Assembly: GCA_943787985.1 (NCBI GenBank)
Contig: CALSOO010000001.1
Span: 323,001-387,000 of the forward strand
DNA length: 64,000 bases
DNA from: an uncultured Paracoccaceae bacterium
GTDB lineage: Bacteria > Pseudomonadota > Alphaproteobacteria > Rhodobacterales > Rhodobacteraceae
Direction of reading: 5' to 3'
Shown: piece after piece, positions 52,882 through 63,255 of the stretch
Layout: the number at the start of each line of letters is the position of its first letter
Position numbering within the stretch: position 1 is the first letter of the stretch
The notes under the pieces: model-generated
Told to the model about the DNA's origin: nothing
What the model saw: the letters and a program-made list of their open reading frames with translations, nothing else
Database searches by the model: none
Translations under genes and position numbers: made by a program

Positions 52882-54188
52882 GTGGCGGATCTTTTTGGCA
52901 GCGCGCACCGAACCGTGGAAGCGGGCCATCGCCCCTTGGCAGATCGTCTGCGCCCGCAAACGCTTGGCGAGGTGATCGGTCAGCGCTCAAGTGTTGGGCC
53001 CTGAGGCACCGCTGACGGTCATGCTGGAGTCTGGCGCGCTGACCTCGCTTGTCTTTTGGGGGCCGCCGGGTGTTGGAAAGACGACGATCGCGCGGCTTCT
53101 GGCCGATGAAACTGATCTGCATTTTGTCCAGATCAGCGCCATCTTCACGGGTGTCCCGGACTTCGAAAAGTGTTTGAAGCGGCCAAGATCAGGACGCAGA
53201 ACGGGCAGGGGACCTTGCTGTTTGTGGATGAAATCCACCGCTTCAACAAAGCCCAGCAAGACGGGTTTTTGCCGCATATGGAGGACGGCACCATCCTGTT
53301 GGTCGGTGCGACAACCGAGAACCCGAGCTTTGAGCTGAATGCGGCTGTGCTGTCGCGCTCTCAGGTGTTGGTTCTGGAACGCTTGATGCTGACTGATCTT
53401 GAAAGCTTGTCCAGCGCGCCGAGAAGGAACTGGGTCGAGCGCTTGCCGCTCGATGGCCTGCGCGCGAGGCTTGCTTGAGATGGCCGATGGCGACGGGCGG
53501 GCTTTGCTGAACCTGATCGAACAGGTTGCAGCGTGGAGCGTTGAGGGGTGCTTGGACCGCGATGCGTTGGCGACGCCGTTTGATGCGCCGGGCGGCGCAA
53601 TACGACAAAGCGGGCGACTGCGCATTACAACCTGATCTCTGCGCTGCACAAATCTGTGCGCGGATCTGATCCCGATGCGCGCTCTATTGGTTTGCGCGGA
53701 TGCTGGAGGGCGGGGAAGACCCACGGTTTCTGGCCCGCGCATCACGCGCATGGCTGTCGAAGATATCGGGCTGGCCGATCCTCAGGCGCAGGCTGTGTGT
53801 TTGCAAAGTCTGGGAAACGTACGAGCGCCTTGGCAGCCCCGAGGGGGAACTGGCCTTGGCACAAGCGGTAACGTATCTTGCTTTGGCTCCGAAATCGAAT
53901 GCGACCTATGTTGCCTACAAAGGCGCGCGCAGAGCTGCAAAAGAGACGGGTTCCAAGCTGCCACCCAAACATATCCTTAACGCGGCGACGTCTTTTATGA
54001 AGGATCAGGGATACGGGTCCGGCTATGACTACGATCATGACGCCGAAGACGGGTTTTCAGGGCAAAACTACTTTCCTGATGGCATGGAGCGCCCTGTTCT
54101 ATATGCGCCGGTTGAGCGCGGGCATGAACGTGAGCTGAAAAAGCGCGTTGAGTACTTTGCAAAGCTGCGTCGCAAGCGCGAGAGTTAA
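52882..54188 (+). CDS. rarA: Replication-associated recombination protein A (RarA/MgsA), frameshifted as read
   Basis: A AAA+ ATPase related to clamp loaders and RuvB, acting at stalled forks. GTG 52882, one base after the protease stop, gives MADLFGS and [17 protein letters not shown]. Shifts near 52988, 53165, 53415, 53465, 53605 and 53690-53800 separate [20 protein letters not shown] (Walker A), [19 protein letters not shown] (Walker B) and [20 protein letters not shown] (sensor 1). The end is clean: [20 protein letters not shown], then [20 protein letters not shown]. The intended length is about 435 residues. Confidence 0.9.
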
Positions 54189-54231
54189 GGCGCAACTTGA
54201 CTCTGCCTCTGCGACAGGCAAGAGACGCCTC

Positions 54232-54588
54232 ATGATGAAAACGATGATCTTTGTTGCCCTTGGCGGGGCGTTGGGCGCGTCTTTGCGCTATCTTGTGGGC
54301 TTGGCTGTGGCATTTCCCATGGGCACGCTTGCCGTCAATGTCGCCGGGTCATTTGCGATTGGCGTGGTCTGGGTCACGCTGATGGACAAATCCCCCGGTG
54401 TGTTGCCCTTTGTGATGACGGGCATCTTGGGTGGCTTCACAACGTTTTCAACCTTTTCCCTCGACACCATGCGCCTTGTTCAAGACGGGCGATTGGGGGC
54501 GGCGGGCACATATGTTTTGGCCTCGGTGATTTTATCGCTGCTGGCCTGTTTCGCAGGCCTTTGGCTTGCCAGAGGAGGTGCGGCATGA
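54232..54588 (+). CDS. crcB: Fluoride channel CrcB/Fluc
   Basis: Intact, about 118 residues with four helices; CrcB dimers let fluoride leave the cell. The signature GILGGFTTFSTFSLDTM and the start MIFVALGGALGASLRYLVGL are clear, with AVNVAGSFAIGV in helix 2. Tandem ATG codons (54232, 54235) are possible starts. No fluoride riboswitch is seen in the 43 bases after rarA. The stop overlaps the rluC start. Confidence 0.95.
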   Translation: MMKTMIFVALGGALGASLRYLVGLAVAFPMGTLAVNVAGSFAIGVVWVTLMDKSPGVLPFVMTGILGGFTTFSTFSLDTMRLVQDGRLGAAGTYVLASVILSLLACFAGLWLARGGAA

Positions 54589-55625
54589 GCCGTGTTCAGA
54601 TTTTGACGGTTGCTGTGGATGATGGTGATCAACGCTTGGACCGCTGGTTCAAACGCTATTTTCCCCACATCCCGCAGGGCCGCGTCGAAAAGATGTGCCG
54701 CAAGGGTGACCTGCGTATTGACGGGGGCCGCGTAAAGGCATCGACCCGTATTGAAGCAGGGCAACAAATCCGCATTCCGCCCCTGCCGGACAATCAAGCG
54801 CCAGAGCCTGATCACAAGCGCCGTGTGTCGGAAGCTGACACCAAATTGATCCGCGATTGTGTGATTTACAAAGACGACCACGTCATTGCGATCAACAAAC
54901 CCGCGGGTTTGGCGACCCAAGGTGGCTCTGGTCAGACGCGTCACGTGGATGGGCTGTCCGAAGCCTTGATGTATGATTTCGACGAAAAGCCACGCCTTGT
55001 GCACCGTTTGGACAAAGACACGTCAGGTGTTTTGCTATTGGCGCGCACCCGTTTGGCGGCCAAGTCGTTGACCGCAGCGATGCGACACAAAGAAACCCGC
55101 AAGATATACTGGGCTTTGGTCGCGGGTGTTCCGACCCCATACCTCGGCGAAATCCGGTTCGGCGTTGTCAAAGCTGGGGGGCATGGCCGTTCTGGCGAAG
55201 GCGAGAAGATGGTCGCGCTGCATCCGCGCGAGGTCGACAATACGCCGGGCGCAAAACGTGCCCATACGTTGTACGCAACGCTGTACCGTGTGGCGTCCCG
55301 CGCTGCTTGGGTTGCAATGGAACCACTGACAGGGCGGACCCACCAATTGCGTGTGCACATGGCCGAAATCGGACATCCCATTATTGGTGACGGCAAGTAC
55401 GGAGGTTCGGGGCAGGAAAATATGGGTGACGGCTGGGGCGCACAACTGGGCGGCACGATCTCGAAGAAATTGCACTTACATGCACGCATGATGCGGTTTG
55501 AGCACCCCGAGACGCGCAAGCCTATCACAGTCACTGCCGAGCTTCCTGATCATATGGCTCATTCATGGGACACATTCGGCTGGACCGAAGACCTCGCCGC
55601 AGAAGACCCGTTCGAGTCGCTGTGA
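54585..55625 (+). CDS. RluC-family 23S rRNA pseudouridine synthase
   Basis: Intact, about 346 residues. An N-terminal S4 RNA-binding domain (RLDRWFKRYFPHIPQGRVEK) precedes the RluA-type catalytic domain. The active-site block is RLVHRLDKDTSGVLLLARTR, and the late GRTHQLRVHMAEIGHPIIGD is the second family motif. It probably makes the 955/2504/2580 pseudouridines like RluC, but RluD-like specificity cannot be excluded. It overlaps crcB by four bases and the next gene by one. Confidence 0.9.
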   Translation: MSRVQILTVAVDDGDQRLDRWFKRYFPHIPQGRVEKMCRKGDLRIDGGRVKASTRIEAGQQIRIPPLPDNQAPEPDHKRRVSEADTKLIRDCVIYKDDHVIAINKPAGLATQGGSGQTRHVDGLSEALMYDFDEKPRLVHRLDKDTSGVLLLARTRLAAKSLTAAMRHKETRKIYWALVAGVPTPYLGEIRFGVVKAGGHGRSGEGEKMVALHPREVDNTPGAKRAHTLYATLYRVASRAAWVAMEPLTGRTHQLRVHMAEIGHPIIGDGKYGGSGQENMGDGWGAQLGGTISKKLHLHARMMRFEHPETRKPITVTAELPDHMAHSWDTFGWTEDLAAEDPFESL

Positions 55626-56308
55626 TGAGTGCGCCTTTGCGTTTGGTGATTTTTGATGTGGACGGTACGCTTGTCGACAGCCAAGCGGTGATTGTAGCCT
55701 GCATGGAAGTGGCGTTTGAGACCGTGGGTTTGCCTGTTCCTGAACGTCATGACATCCTTGGCGGGGTTGGCCTGTCGCTGCATGTTTTGATGCCCGCGTT
55801 GGCACCGAGTGCCACCGATGCGCAGCACGAAGCGTTGGCGGATGCTTACAAAGGGGCTTTTATGAGCAACCGCACGCGGGTTGGAACGGCGGCGTCTTCG
55901 CCGCTTTATCCCGGTGCGCTGGAGTGTTTGCACGGCCTGCACAGTGTTCCCGAGATTTTGTTGGGTGTTGCAACCGGAAAATCCAAGCGCGGGTTGGACA
56001 AGCTGCTGGCGGCTTTTGATCTTGCTCCGCTGTTTGTGACCCAGCAAGTGGCTGATTTTCATCCTTCCAAGCCGCACCCTGCTATGATTTTGGCCGCGCT
56101 TGAAGAAACGGGTGTTGATCCGTCTCAAGCCATTATGGTCGGGGATACGAGTTTTGATATGGACATGGCCGCCAGCGCTGGCGTGCGTTCAGTTGGGGTA
56201 ACGTGGGGCTATCACGGACGTGATCGTTTGGGCGCCGCGACGCGAACAGTGGATGGCTTTGCAGACTTGCCATCAGTTTTGAACGAAATGTGGGAAGAAC
56301 GTGCATGA
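55625..56308 (+). CDS. HAD-family hydrolase, phosphoglycolate-phosphatase-like
   Basis: Intact, 227 residues. HAD motif I is FDVDGTLVDS with the nucleophile D11 and acid D13. Motif II is GVATGKSKRGL, and motifs III/IV are HPAMILAALEETGV and MVGDTSFDMDMAASAGV. A helical cap lies after motif I, as in Gph-type enzymes. The substrate is not certain. It overlaps rluC and the ATP12-like gene, forming a tight crcB-rluC-HAD-ATP12 operon. Confidence 0.88.
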   Translation: MSAPLRLVIFDVDGTLVDSQAVIVACMEVAFETVGLPVPERHDILGGVGLSLHVLMPALAPSATDAQHEALADAYKGAFMSNRTRVGTAASSPLYPGALECLHGLHSVPEILLGVATGKSKRGLDKLLAAFDLAPLFVTQQVADFHPSKPHPAMILAALEETGVDPSQAIMVGDTSFDMDMAASAGVRSVGVTWGYHGRDRLGAATRTVDGFADLPSVLNEMWEERA

Positions 56309-57022
56309 GCAATTGGGCACCAAAACGGTTTTGGAAAGTAGCGGAAGTGACCGCAGCTGAAGGCGGATTTGCCGTAACTCTGGATGGCCGGCCGGTCAAA
56401 ACGCCTGCAAAAAGCGGCGTTGCAAGTTCCGACAGAGGCGATGGCGCACGCGATTGCCGCAGAGTGGGACGCGCAGGTCGACAAAGTGGACCCGAACACG
56501 ATGCCCTTCACACGCAGCGCCAATGCTGCCATCGACAAAGTGCGCATTCAACATGCAGAAGTTGCGGATATGCTCGCAGCTTACGGGGACAGCGATTTGT
56601 TGTGCTACCGCGCGGCAAGCCCGACAGAACTGGTGGAACGCCAAGCTGCGCTATGGGATCCTGTTTTGGACTGGGCACGGGCTGCTCTTGGCGCCGAACT
56701 TGAGGCACGTGTCGGTGTGATCCATGTGCCCCAAGACGGTGCCGCGCTCAAGGTATTGAGCCAGCAAACCCATGCTTTGAATGACTTTGAACTGGCTGCT
56801 TTTCACGATCTTGTGAGCATGTCGGGGTCGCTGATTCTCGGGTTTGCGGCAGCCAGAGGCCATCTGGATGTGCAAACTGCTTGGGATTTGTCGCGACTGG
56901 ACGAACTTTGGCAGGAAGAACAATGGGGCCAAGACGAGGAAGCTCAGGAGCTGATTGAAGTTAAAAAGGTCGCATTTGAGCATGCAAAGCGCTTTTTCGA
57001 CGCCTCCAACAAAGCGGACTGA
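56305..57022 (+). CDS. ATP12-family F1-ATPase assembly chaperone, one frameshift as read
   Basis: ATP12 proteins bind the F1 alpha subunit during ATP synthase assembly in mitochondria and alphaproteobacteria. ATG 56305 gives MSNWAPKRFWKVAEVTAAEG and VTLDGRPVKTPAK. An extra A in the run of five at about 56407 shifts the frame. The rest is clean: ALQVPTEAMAHAIAAEWDAQ, LLCYRAASPTELVERQAALW and GSLILGFAAARGHLDVQTAW. The intended length is about 239 residues. Confidence 0.92.
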
Positions 57023-57219
57023 CAGGCGCGAGAGGCGCAACATTCATCATTTGCCGTTTTTGCTTTAAGGAATCGGGGTGTTCGCCCTTGACCTTACCCT
57101 GTGAATCCGACCAAACTCACCGCCACCAATAGGGCACCCCCTATGTGGAAAAGCTTAAGGCACATAACGTGCCAAAGCACCTCCCGTTGACGACGGGGGC
57201 AAATCAGGAAGAGGTAAAA

Positions 57220-58243
57220 ATGAAAACATCCGTATTTTTTGGCGCGCTGACCGTTGCTGGCCTTGCGGCTGGTGCAGCGGCTGCCGGCACGCTTGACGAT
57301 GTTAAAGCGCGCGGCAAGCTGAACTGTGGCGTGACCACTGGTCTCGTCGGCTTCGCGGCGCCAGATGCGAACGGCGAATGGCAAGGCTTCGACGTCGGCG
57401 TATGCCGCGCGGTTGCTGCTGCTGTTCTTGGCGACCCAATCGCTGTCGAATTCGTTCCAACAACTGGTAAAACACGCTTCACAGCGTTGGCGTCTGGCGA
57501 AATCGACATGCTGGCCCGTAACACAACATGGACGTTCTCCCGTGACGTGGACCTGAAGTTCGAATTTCGTAGGCGTATAACTACTATGACGGCCAAGGCT
57601 TCATGGTTCCAAAAGTGTTGGGCGTGTCCTCAGCCAAAGATCTGGACGGCGCGACTGTCTGCATCCAAACTGGTACAACAACAGAGCTGAACTTGGCGGA
57701 CTTCTTCCGTTCCAACAACATCTCTTATGAGCCAGTGCCAATCGAGACAAACGCAGAAGCCAGCAGCAGTACCTTGCAGGCGCATGCGACGTTTACACAA
57801 CAGACGCATCCGGTCTTGCAGCAACACGTGCCACATTCGAAGAACCCTGGTGATCACGTTCTGTCTGCCAGAAATCATCTCCAAAGAGCCACTCGGCCCA
57901 CTTGTTCGCCACGGCGACAACGAATGGGGCTGACGTGGTCCGTTGGACTTTGAACGCACTGATCGCAGCTGAAGAGCTGGGTGTGACATCTGCAAACATC
58001 GCAGACATGGCTGCTGGCAGCCAACAACCCAGAGATCAACCGTCTCTTGGGCACAGAAGGCGACATTGGGCGAGATGCTCGGCCTGGACGCTGACTGGGC
58101 GAAGAAAGCTATCATGGCGTGGCGGCAACTACGGCGAGTGTTCGAAAAGAACATTGGTGAGAACACACCAATCGGTCTTGGCCCGTGGCCTGAACGCTCA
58201 GTGGACAGACGGTGGTCTGCTCTACGCCCCACCATTCCGCTAA
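57220..58243 (+). CDS. bztA: General L-amino-acid ABC transporter, periplasmic binding protein, frameshifted as read
   Basis: The binding protein of the Bzt/Aap transporter for glutamate, glutamine, aspartate, asparagine and others. ATG 57220 after AGAGGT gives a signal peptide (MKTSVFFGALTVAGLAAGAA, cut near AAA-GTL). The SBP_bac_3 domain starts VKARGKLNCGVTTGLVGFAA and WQGFDVGVCRAVAAAVLGDP. Shifts near 57572, 57770, 57845, 57932, 58020, 58065, 58120 and 58185 break it. It ends LLYAPPFR at TAA 58241-58243. The intended length is about 340 residues. Confidence 0.93.
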
Positions 58244-58259
58244 ACCCGGATTGAACTAC

Positions 58260-58291
58260 GAAGGGCGTCGGGTTAACACTCCGCGCCCTTC
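58260..58291 (+). promoter_or_regulatory. Stem-loop between bztA and bztB
   Basis: GAAGGGCG and CGCCCTTC pair perfectly across a 16-base loop, followed by GCGCCTTTTGG. Such a stem after a binding-protein gene often protects its mRNA or attenuates the downstream permease genes. Confidence 0.6.
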
Positions 58292-58421
58292 GCGCCTTTT
58301 GGGCTTCATCAGTTGACCCAAAACACGACATCTTAAAAACACGACCTATAAAAAATGTAGCCATGACCGCGCGTAGACGGCAGGTTTCACCAGCAGGCCA
58401 GCACATCGGGGATACAGTCCA

Positions 58422-59673
58422 ATGACGACTCGTGATCCGACCCTCCCGCAGGGCGGATTCCGTCTATCTATGCTTGCTCAAGCGACACGCGCTACCGCTC
58501 CTTGACGCTTGCAAGCCATCGCTGCCGATCGCGCTGGCGTTGGCCTTCTGGCTATTTGGCAAGCAACGTTGGATGCCAACCTCATAGCGGCCCAGGGCCT
58601 GGACATCAGTTTCGACTTTCTTGCGTGCGCCCGCGGGCTATGACATCAACCAGCGCTCTGATCGAGTATACGACAGCCAGTCCTCTACATTTACGCGCCG
58701 CCATCGTCGGCATTCTCAACACCTTGCTTGTTGCCGTGTTGGCCTGTTTCTTGCGACAGCGACGGTATTTGGGGTCTTTGGCGGGGGTCTTGCGCCTGTC
58801 CAACAACTGGCTCGTGTCCAAGTTAATGGCTTTCTACGTAGAGATTTTCCGCAACATTCCAGTTTTGATCTGGCTCTTGATCATATTCACAATCATGACG
58901 GCCGTGCTGCCGGGCCCACGCGCCTTCCGCGGTGATGAACCCGAAGCCAGTATGCTGTTCAACGCTTTTGCGTTCACAAACCGCGGCATTTACACACCGC
59001 TGCCCTACTTCGAACGCGGATTCGGGGGCGGCCTCGACTTTTTGCTGGTTTTGGTGCTTTTGGTCGGATCGTTTTTCGCAGCGCGCGCCGTGACAGCCCG
59101 CGCAACCCGCATTCAGGAAGCCACGGGCGAACGCCCGGCCACTTGCTGACGAACCTCGCGATCTGGTTCGGGCCTCTGATTGCTGTGTCTTTGATCCTCG
59201 GGCTTTCGTTTGAATTGCCCGCACTGAAAGGCTTTAACTTTACAGGTGGCATCACCATTAGGGGGTCGTTGATCGCCCTTTGGTTTGCCTTGTCGATCTA
59301 CACGGGAGCCTTCATTGCGGAAAACGTGCGTGCGGGCATCCAGGCGGTGTCCAAAGGCCAGACAGAGGCTGCCGCGCGCTTGGGTCTGCGTCCAGGCCGC
59401 ATCATGAGCCTTGTTGTGCTTGCCGCAGGCCTTGCGCGTCATCATCCCGCCGCTGATTTCACAGTATCTTAACATCACCAAGAACTCCTCGCTGGCGATT
59501 GCGGTGGGTACATGGATGTGACGGGCGACGTTGGGCGGCATCACGCTGAACCAGACGGGCCGCGCCATTGAATGTGTATCTGCTGTTGATGCTGTTCTAT
59601 CTTGTTATCTCGCTTCAGTATTTCTGCGGTCATGAACGTCTACAACAATTCCATGAAATTGAAGGAGCGCTGA
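58422..59673 (+). CDS. bztB: General L-amino-acid ABC transporter permease, frameshifted as read
   Basis: The first membrane subunit. ATG 58422 gives MTTRDPTLPQGGFRLS. Several shifts (near 58470-58660, 58725-58790, 59140, 59430-59520, 59570-59630) interrupt it. Clear segments are RAAIVGILNTLLVAVLACF, LVSKLMAFYVEIFRNIPVLI and WFALSIYTGAFIAENVRAGI. The EAA loop VSKGQTEAAARLGLRPGRIM contacts the ATPase. It ends NNSMKLKER at TGA 59671-59673, one base before bztC. The intended length is about 410 residues. Confidence 0.92.
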
Positions 59674-59674
59674 G

Positions 59675-60985
59675 ATGTCAGATACACATCCACACTCTGT
59701 TGCTTTCGTGCGCACCGAAGCAAGTGGCCGCCAAGCCGCCCCCAAATACAGCGGCGGGCCCTGTGAAATGGATGCAAGACAACTTGTTTGCGACCCCTGC
59801 CAACGGCCTTCTGACCCTCATTGCGCTCTACGTCGTTTATCTGGTTCTGAGTGGCGCATTGCCTTGGATCTGAACGGCGTTTGGGACTCGCCAAGTCTGA
59901 AGGTGTGCCGTGAGATCTTGCATGGTGAAACAGGGGCCTGTTTCGCGGTTCTCACAGAACGCTGGACACAGCTGTCTTTGGATTCAAATACCCGACGGAA
60001 CTACTGGCGCCCACGGTCTGCCTTTGTGTTGCTGTTCTTGCAGCTGCGCCAGTGCTGTTCTTTGACCTGCCACGCAAGATGTTGATCATAACCGGATTGT
60101 TCCCATTCTTGCCTATTGGCTGATTTGGGGTGGGCCATTTGGGCGCCTTGCGCTGCATGTTGGGCTTGTTGCGGCGTACTTCTTTTACGCACGTTTCGTG
60201 ACCAGAAGCTTTGCGCTTGGCTTCTTTGGCGGCATTGCGACAGCTTGTGTCGTCTGGATTGTCAGCGGATACCTTTTCCCCAGACAGTCAATTACCTGGC
60301 GATGGTCTGTGCCATCGCGTGACTTGGGTGGTTTCATGTTCAACATGATGCTTGGGGGTGACATGCGTGTCGTTGTCCGTTCCCATCGGGATCGCTTGGC
60401 ACTGGGGCGTCAATCGAGCATGCCTTTGATCAAATGGATCTGCGTGGTCTTCATCGAATTCATTCGTGGCGTTCCGCTGATCACTTTGCTGTTCGTGGCA
60501 AGTGTCATGCTGGCGTATCTTTTCCCACCAGATGCAACTCTGGATCTGTTCATTCGCGTTGTTATCATGATCACGCATGTTCTCGTCGGCCTATATTGCC
60601 GAGGTGATCCGTGGCGGTCTCGCAGCTTTGCCAAAGGGGCAGTATGAAGCGGCGGCAGTCCTTGGGTTGGACTATGCCCAAGTCCATGCGCTTGATCATT
60701 CTGCCACAAGCGCTCAAGATTTCCATTCCGGGGATCGTAAACGTGGCGGTGGGTCTGTTCAAAGACACAACGCTTGGTGTCGGTCATCTCGATGTTCGAT
60801 ATTGTCGGCATGATCCGTGGCCCTATTCTGGCGTCCACTGAATGGAACGGCGTCTATTGGGAGCTGTTTGGGCTTCGCATCGCTTCTGTTCTTCGTTACA
60901 TTGCTACGGCATTTCACAATATTCGCAGTGGCTGGAACGCCGCCTTGCAACAGATCACCGTAAGAGGAGGTCACGACATGGCTGA
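59675..60985 (+). CDS. bztC: General L-amino-acid ABC transporter permease, frameshifted as read
   Basis: The second membrane subunit. ATG 59675 gives [15 protein letters not shown]. Segments in changing frames include [60 protein letters not shown] and [20 protein letters not shown] (EAA loop). Breaks lie near 59720, 59870, 59985-60110, 60180, 60350-60400, 60575-60610, 60670, 60775 and 60885-60935. The last frame as read continues to TGA 60983-60985, past the bztD start; a missing base near 60960 would instead stop it at TAA 60961-60963. Confidence 0.9.
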
Positions 60986-61747
60986 CAGCAGCAAAACTGG
61001 CCGTCTCTGACGAGATCGCAATCAGCATCCAGAACATGAACAAGTGGTACGGCACGTTCCACGTGCTGCGCGACATTGACCTGACGGTGAACCGCGGCGA
61101 ACGCATCGTGATTTGTGGGCCGTCTGGTTCTGGCAAGTCCACGCTTGATCCGCTGCATCAACGCATTGGAAGAGCACCAGCAAGGCTCGATCGAAGTGGA
61201 TGGCACGTTGTTGTCCTCTGACCTCAAGAACATCGACAAGATCCGGTCGGAAGTGGGCATGTGTTTCCAGCACTTTAACCTGTTCCCGCATCTGAGCATC
61301 TTGGAAAATCTGACGTTGGCTCCGATCTGGGTGCGTAAAACGCCCAAGAAAGAAGCCGAAGAAGTGGCGATGCACTACCTTGAGAAGGTGAAAATCCCTG
61401 ATCAGGCCAACAAATACCCGGGTCAATTGTCCGGCGGTCAGCAACAGCGTGTGGCGATCGCGCGGTCCTTGTGCATGAAGCCGCGTATCATGTTGTTTGA
61501 TGAACCGACCTCCGCACTTGATCCGGAGATGATCAAAGAGGTGCTCGACACAATGATCGAGCTGGCCGAAGAAGGCATGACCATGCTGTGCGTGACCCAC
61601 GAGATGGGTTTTGCCCGTCAGGTCGCGAACCGCGTTATCTTTATGGATGCGGGACAAATCGTGGAACAGAACGAGCCCGAAGCGTTCTTTAACAACCCGC
61701 AGAGCCCGCGGACGCAGTTGTTCCTGAGCCAGATTTTGGGTCACTAA
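60978..61747 (+). CDS. bztD: General L-amino-acid ABC transporter ATP-binding protein, frameshifted as read
   Basis: The ATPase of the Bzt transporter. ATG 60978 gives MADSSK; shifts near 60997 and 61145 lie before and after Walker A ([13 protein letters not shown]). From 61150 it is clean: [20 protein letters not shown] (Q-loop), [19 protein letters not shown] (signature), [15 protein letters not shown] (Walker B) and [14 protein letters not shown] (H-loop). The intended length is about 256 residues. A terminator follows. Confidence 0.95.
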
Positions 61748-61758
61748 ACCTATAGGAT

Positions 61759-61787
61759 GGGGCGGGCCTGAGGGTCCGCCCTATTTC
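61759..61787 (+). terminator. Terminator after bztD
   Basis: GGGGCGGG and TCCGCCC pair around CCTGAGGG and are followed by TATTTCTTT. It may also serve the convergent gene. Confidence 0.65.
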
Positions 61788-62404
61788 TTTGGATTGAAGG
61801 CTTTCATATGGAAAGCTGATTGCGCTTCGGGTCTGTCAAAGCTCTGACTGACCGGACAAATGCGCCGCACTGCACACCCACGCTCCATACACTCCGCCCC
61901 AGACGCCGTGTTTAGGTATTCCTTACACTTGAGCACATCATACAAGGAATGCGCGTTAAGCGCCTCTACAGGGCATGCTGTGATGCAGGGCCTATCCGCG
62001 CATGTGTCGCAGGGGGATGCCTGCGGGGAGGTGTCAGGCAATTTCCCTTGTAGCTCAACCGCACCTCGGATCGAAATCATCAAACCGGCTGTGTCATGCA
62101 CCATCATGCCTGTAGGGCTTTGCCAAAAGCGTCCAGATTTTAGCGCCCAGGCGATGAAGGGGTGATAAGGTGGCCCATCCGAGGGAAAAAAGGTTCTGCC
62201 TCCCTGTGCCATCGCTATGACATGGCGTTTGGAGTAGCGATCAATTGGATCTTTGGCGCCGTCCAGAAACTCTGCACTGGTTTGGAAGTGGTTCCAAAAT
62301 GTGGCGTTTGCTCCAATCAATGCAAGATTTAGGTCGTCATGTTCCAACGTGCCCATGACGAACAAGCCATGTTCGGCGCAGGTTGTTTCAATGTCAGCCA
62401 TGCT
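61781..62404 (-). CDS. 4Fe-4S binding protein, QueG-like C-terminal part
   Basis: A protein of about 207 residues starting at ATG 62404, whose ATGA overlaps the stop of the upstream gene. The C-terminal half carries two cysteine clusters: CDTCADRPCITACPVEAL, and later CKEYL with ECMERGCAVRRICPVSQ, enough for two 4Fe-4S centres. The family occurs in alphaproteobacteria beside redox genes and resembles the ferredoxin part of epoxyqueuosine reductase, but the cobalamin part is missing. It probably serves electron transfer in the cytoplasm. The partner may be the sterol-desaturase-like enzyme. Confidence 0.75.
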   Translation of the reverse strand, partial: SMADIETTCAEHGLFVMGTLEHDDLNLALIGANATFWNHFQTSAEFLDGAKDPIDRYSKRHVIAMAQGGRTFFPSDGPPYHPFIAWALKSGRFWQSPTGMMVHDTAGLMISIRGAVELQGKLPDTSPQASPCDTCADRPCITACPVEALNAHSLYDVLKCKEYLNTASGAECMERGCAVRRICPVSQSFDRPEAQSAFHMKAFNPKK

Positions 62405-63198
62405 CATTTCTGCGAAAACGGCAGTTTGAGCGACCACGCCAGACGGCTTGGCCGGTCGTCCTGCCAGCTGAGACCTATGTCCATGTCGTCATGCCCGTCG
62501 GCGGGTTGTGCGATGTAAGTTCCGAAGAGACGGTCCCAAATAGACAAAGCAAAACCGTAGTTGCTGTCGTGTTCGTGGCGGTGCACAGAATGGTGGACGC
62601 GGTGCATGTCGGGCGTGACCAAAATACGGCGAACCACCGCATCGACGCGTGAGGGCAGGCGGATATTGGCATGGTTGAACATGGCCGTGCCGTTGAGCAT
62701 GATCTCGAACATGATGACAGCGACCGCAGCGGGGCCTAGTAAATAGACCAGTCCGATCTTCAGGACCATCGACAGGGCGATTTCCACCGGATGAAAGCGA
62801 ATAGCCGTGCTGACATCTATGTCGACATCTGCGTGATGGACTTGGTGCAAGCGCCACAAGAGCGGGACTTTATGCGTGATGAGATGTTGTGCCCAGATAG
62901 CGAAATCGAGGACAAGCATCGCCAGTGTGATTTCGAGCCATAGCGGCCAATTGAGGGCATTGAAGAGCCCGAAACCATTTAACTGCGCATCAGCGGCAGC
63001 GCCGACAGCAAGCAATGGCAAAAAGATGGCCATTGCCCGCAGCGTCAAGGTGTTGATCAGCGTCATCCCCCAATTCGTTGACCACCGCGCTTTGCGTGTC
63101 TGGCTTAGAATACGGCGGGGTGCGGCGGTTTCGATCAGGGCAAGGACTGAGAAGAGGCCCAGAAAGATGCCAAAACGGATGAGTGCTTCATTTTCCAT
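62404..63198 (-). CDS. Sterol desaturase / fatty acid hydroxylase family protein
   Basis: A 264-residue membrane di-iron enzyme. The histidine motifs are HLITH (105-109), HQVHH (118-122) and HRVHH (199-203), with more histidines between. Hydrophobic segments include IFLGLFSVLALIETAAP, LTLRAMAIFLPLLAVGAAA and LEITLAMLVLDFAIW. Members hydroxylate or desaturate sterols, carotenoids or fatty acids; the substrate is not shown. It is translationally coupled by ATGA to the iron-sulfur protein, which may deliver electrons. Confidence 0.88.
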   Translation of the reverse strand: MENEALIRFGIFLGLFSVLALIETAAPRRILSQTRKARWSTNWGMTLINTLTLRAMAIFLPLLAVGAAADAQLNGFGLFNALNWPLWLEITLAMLVLDFAIWAQHLITHKVPLLWRLHQVHHADVDIDVSTAIRFHPVEIALSMVLKIGLVYLLGPAAVAVIMFEIMLNGTAMFNHANIRLPSRVDAVVRRILVTPDMHRVHHSVHRHEHDSNYGFALSIWDRLFGTYIAQPADGHDDMDIGLSWQDDRPSRLAWSLKLPFSQK

Positions 63199-63255
63199 AA
63201 TGCATATGTAGATCGCGAGGCTGTGTCTGCCAAGCGGGTGATAGACACAGTTGCG

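Noticed and set aside
54189..54231. Fluoride riboswitch ahead of crcB
   Set aside because: The gap is only 43 bases and lacks room for the conserved pseudoknot.
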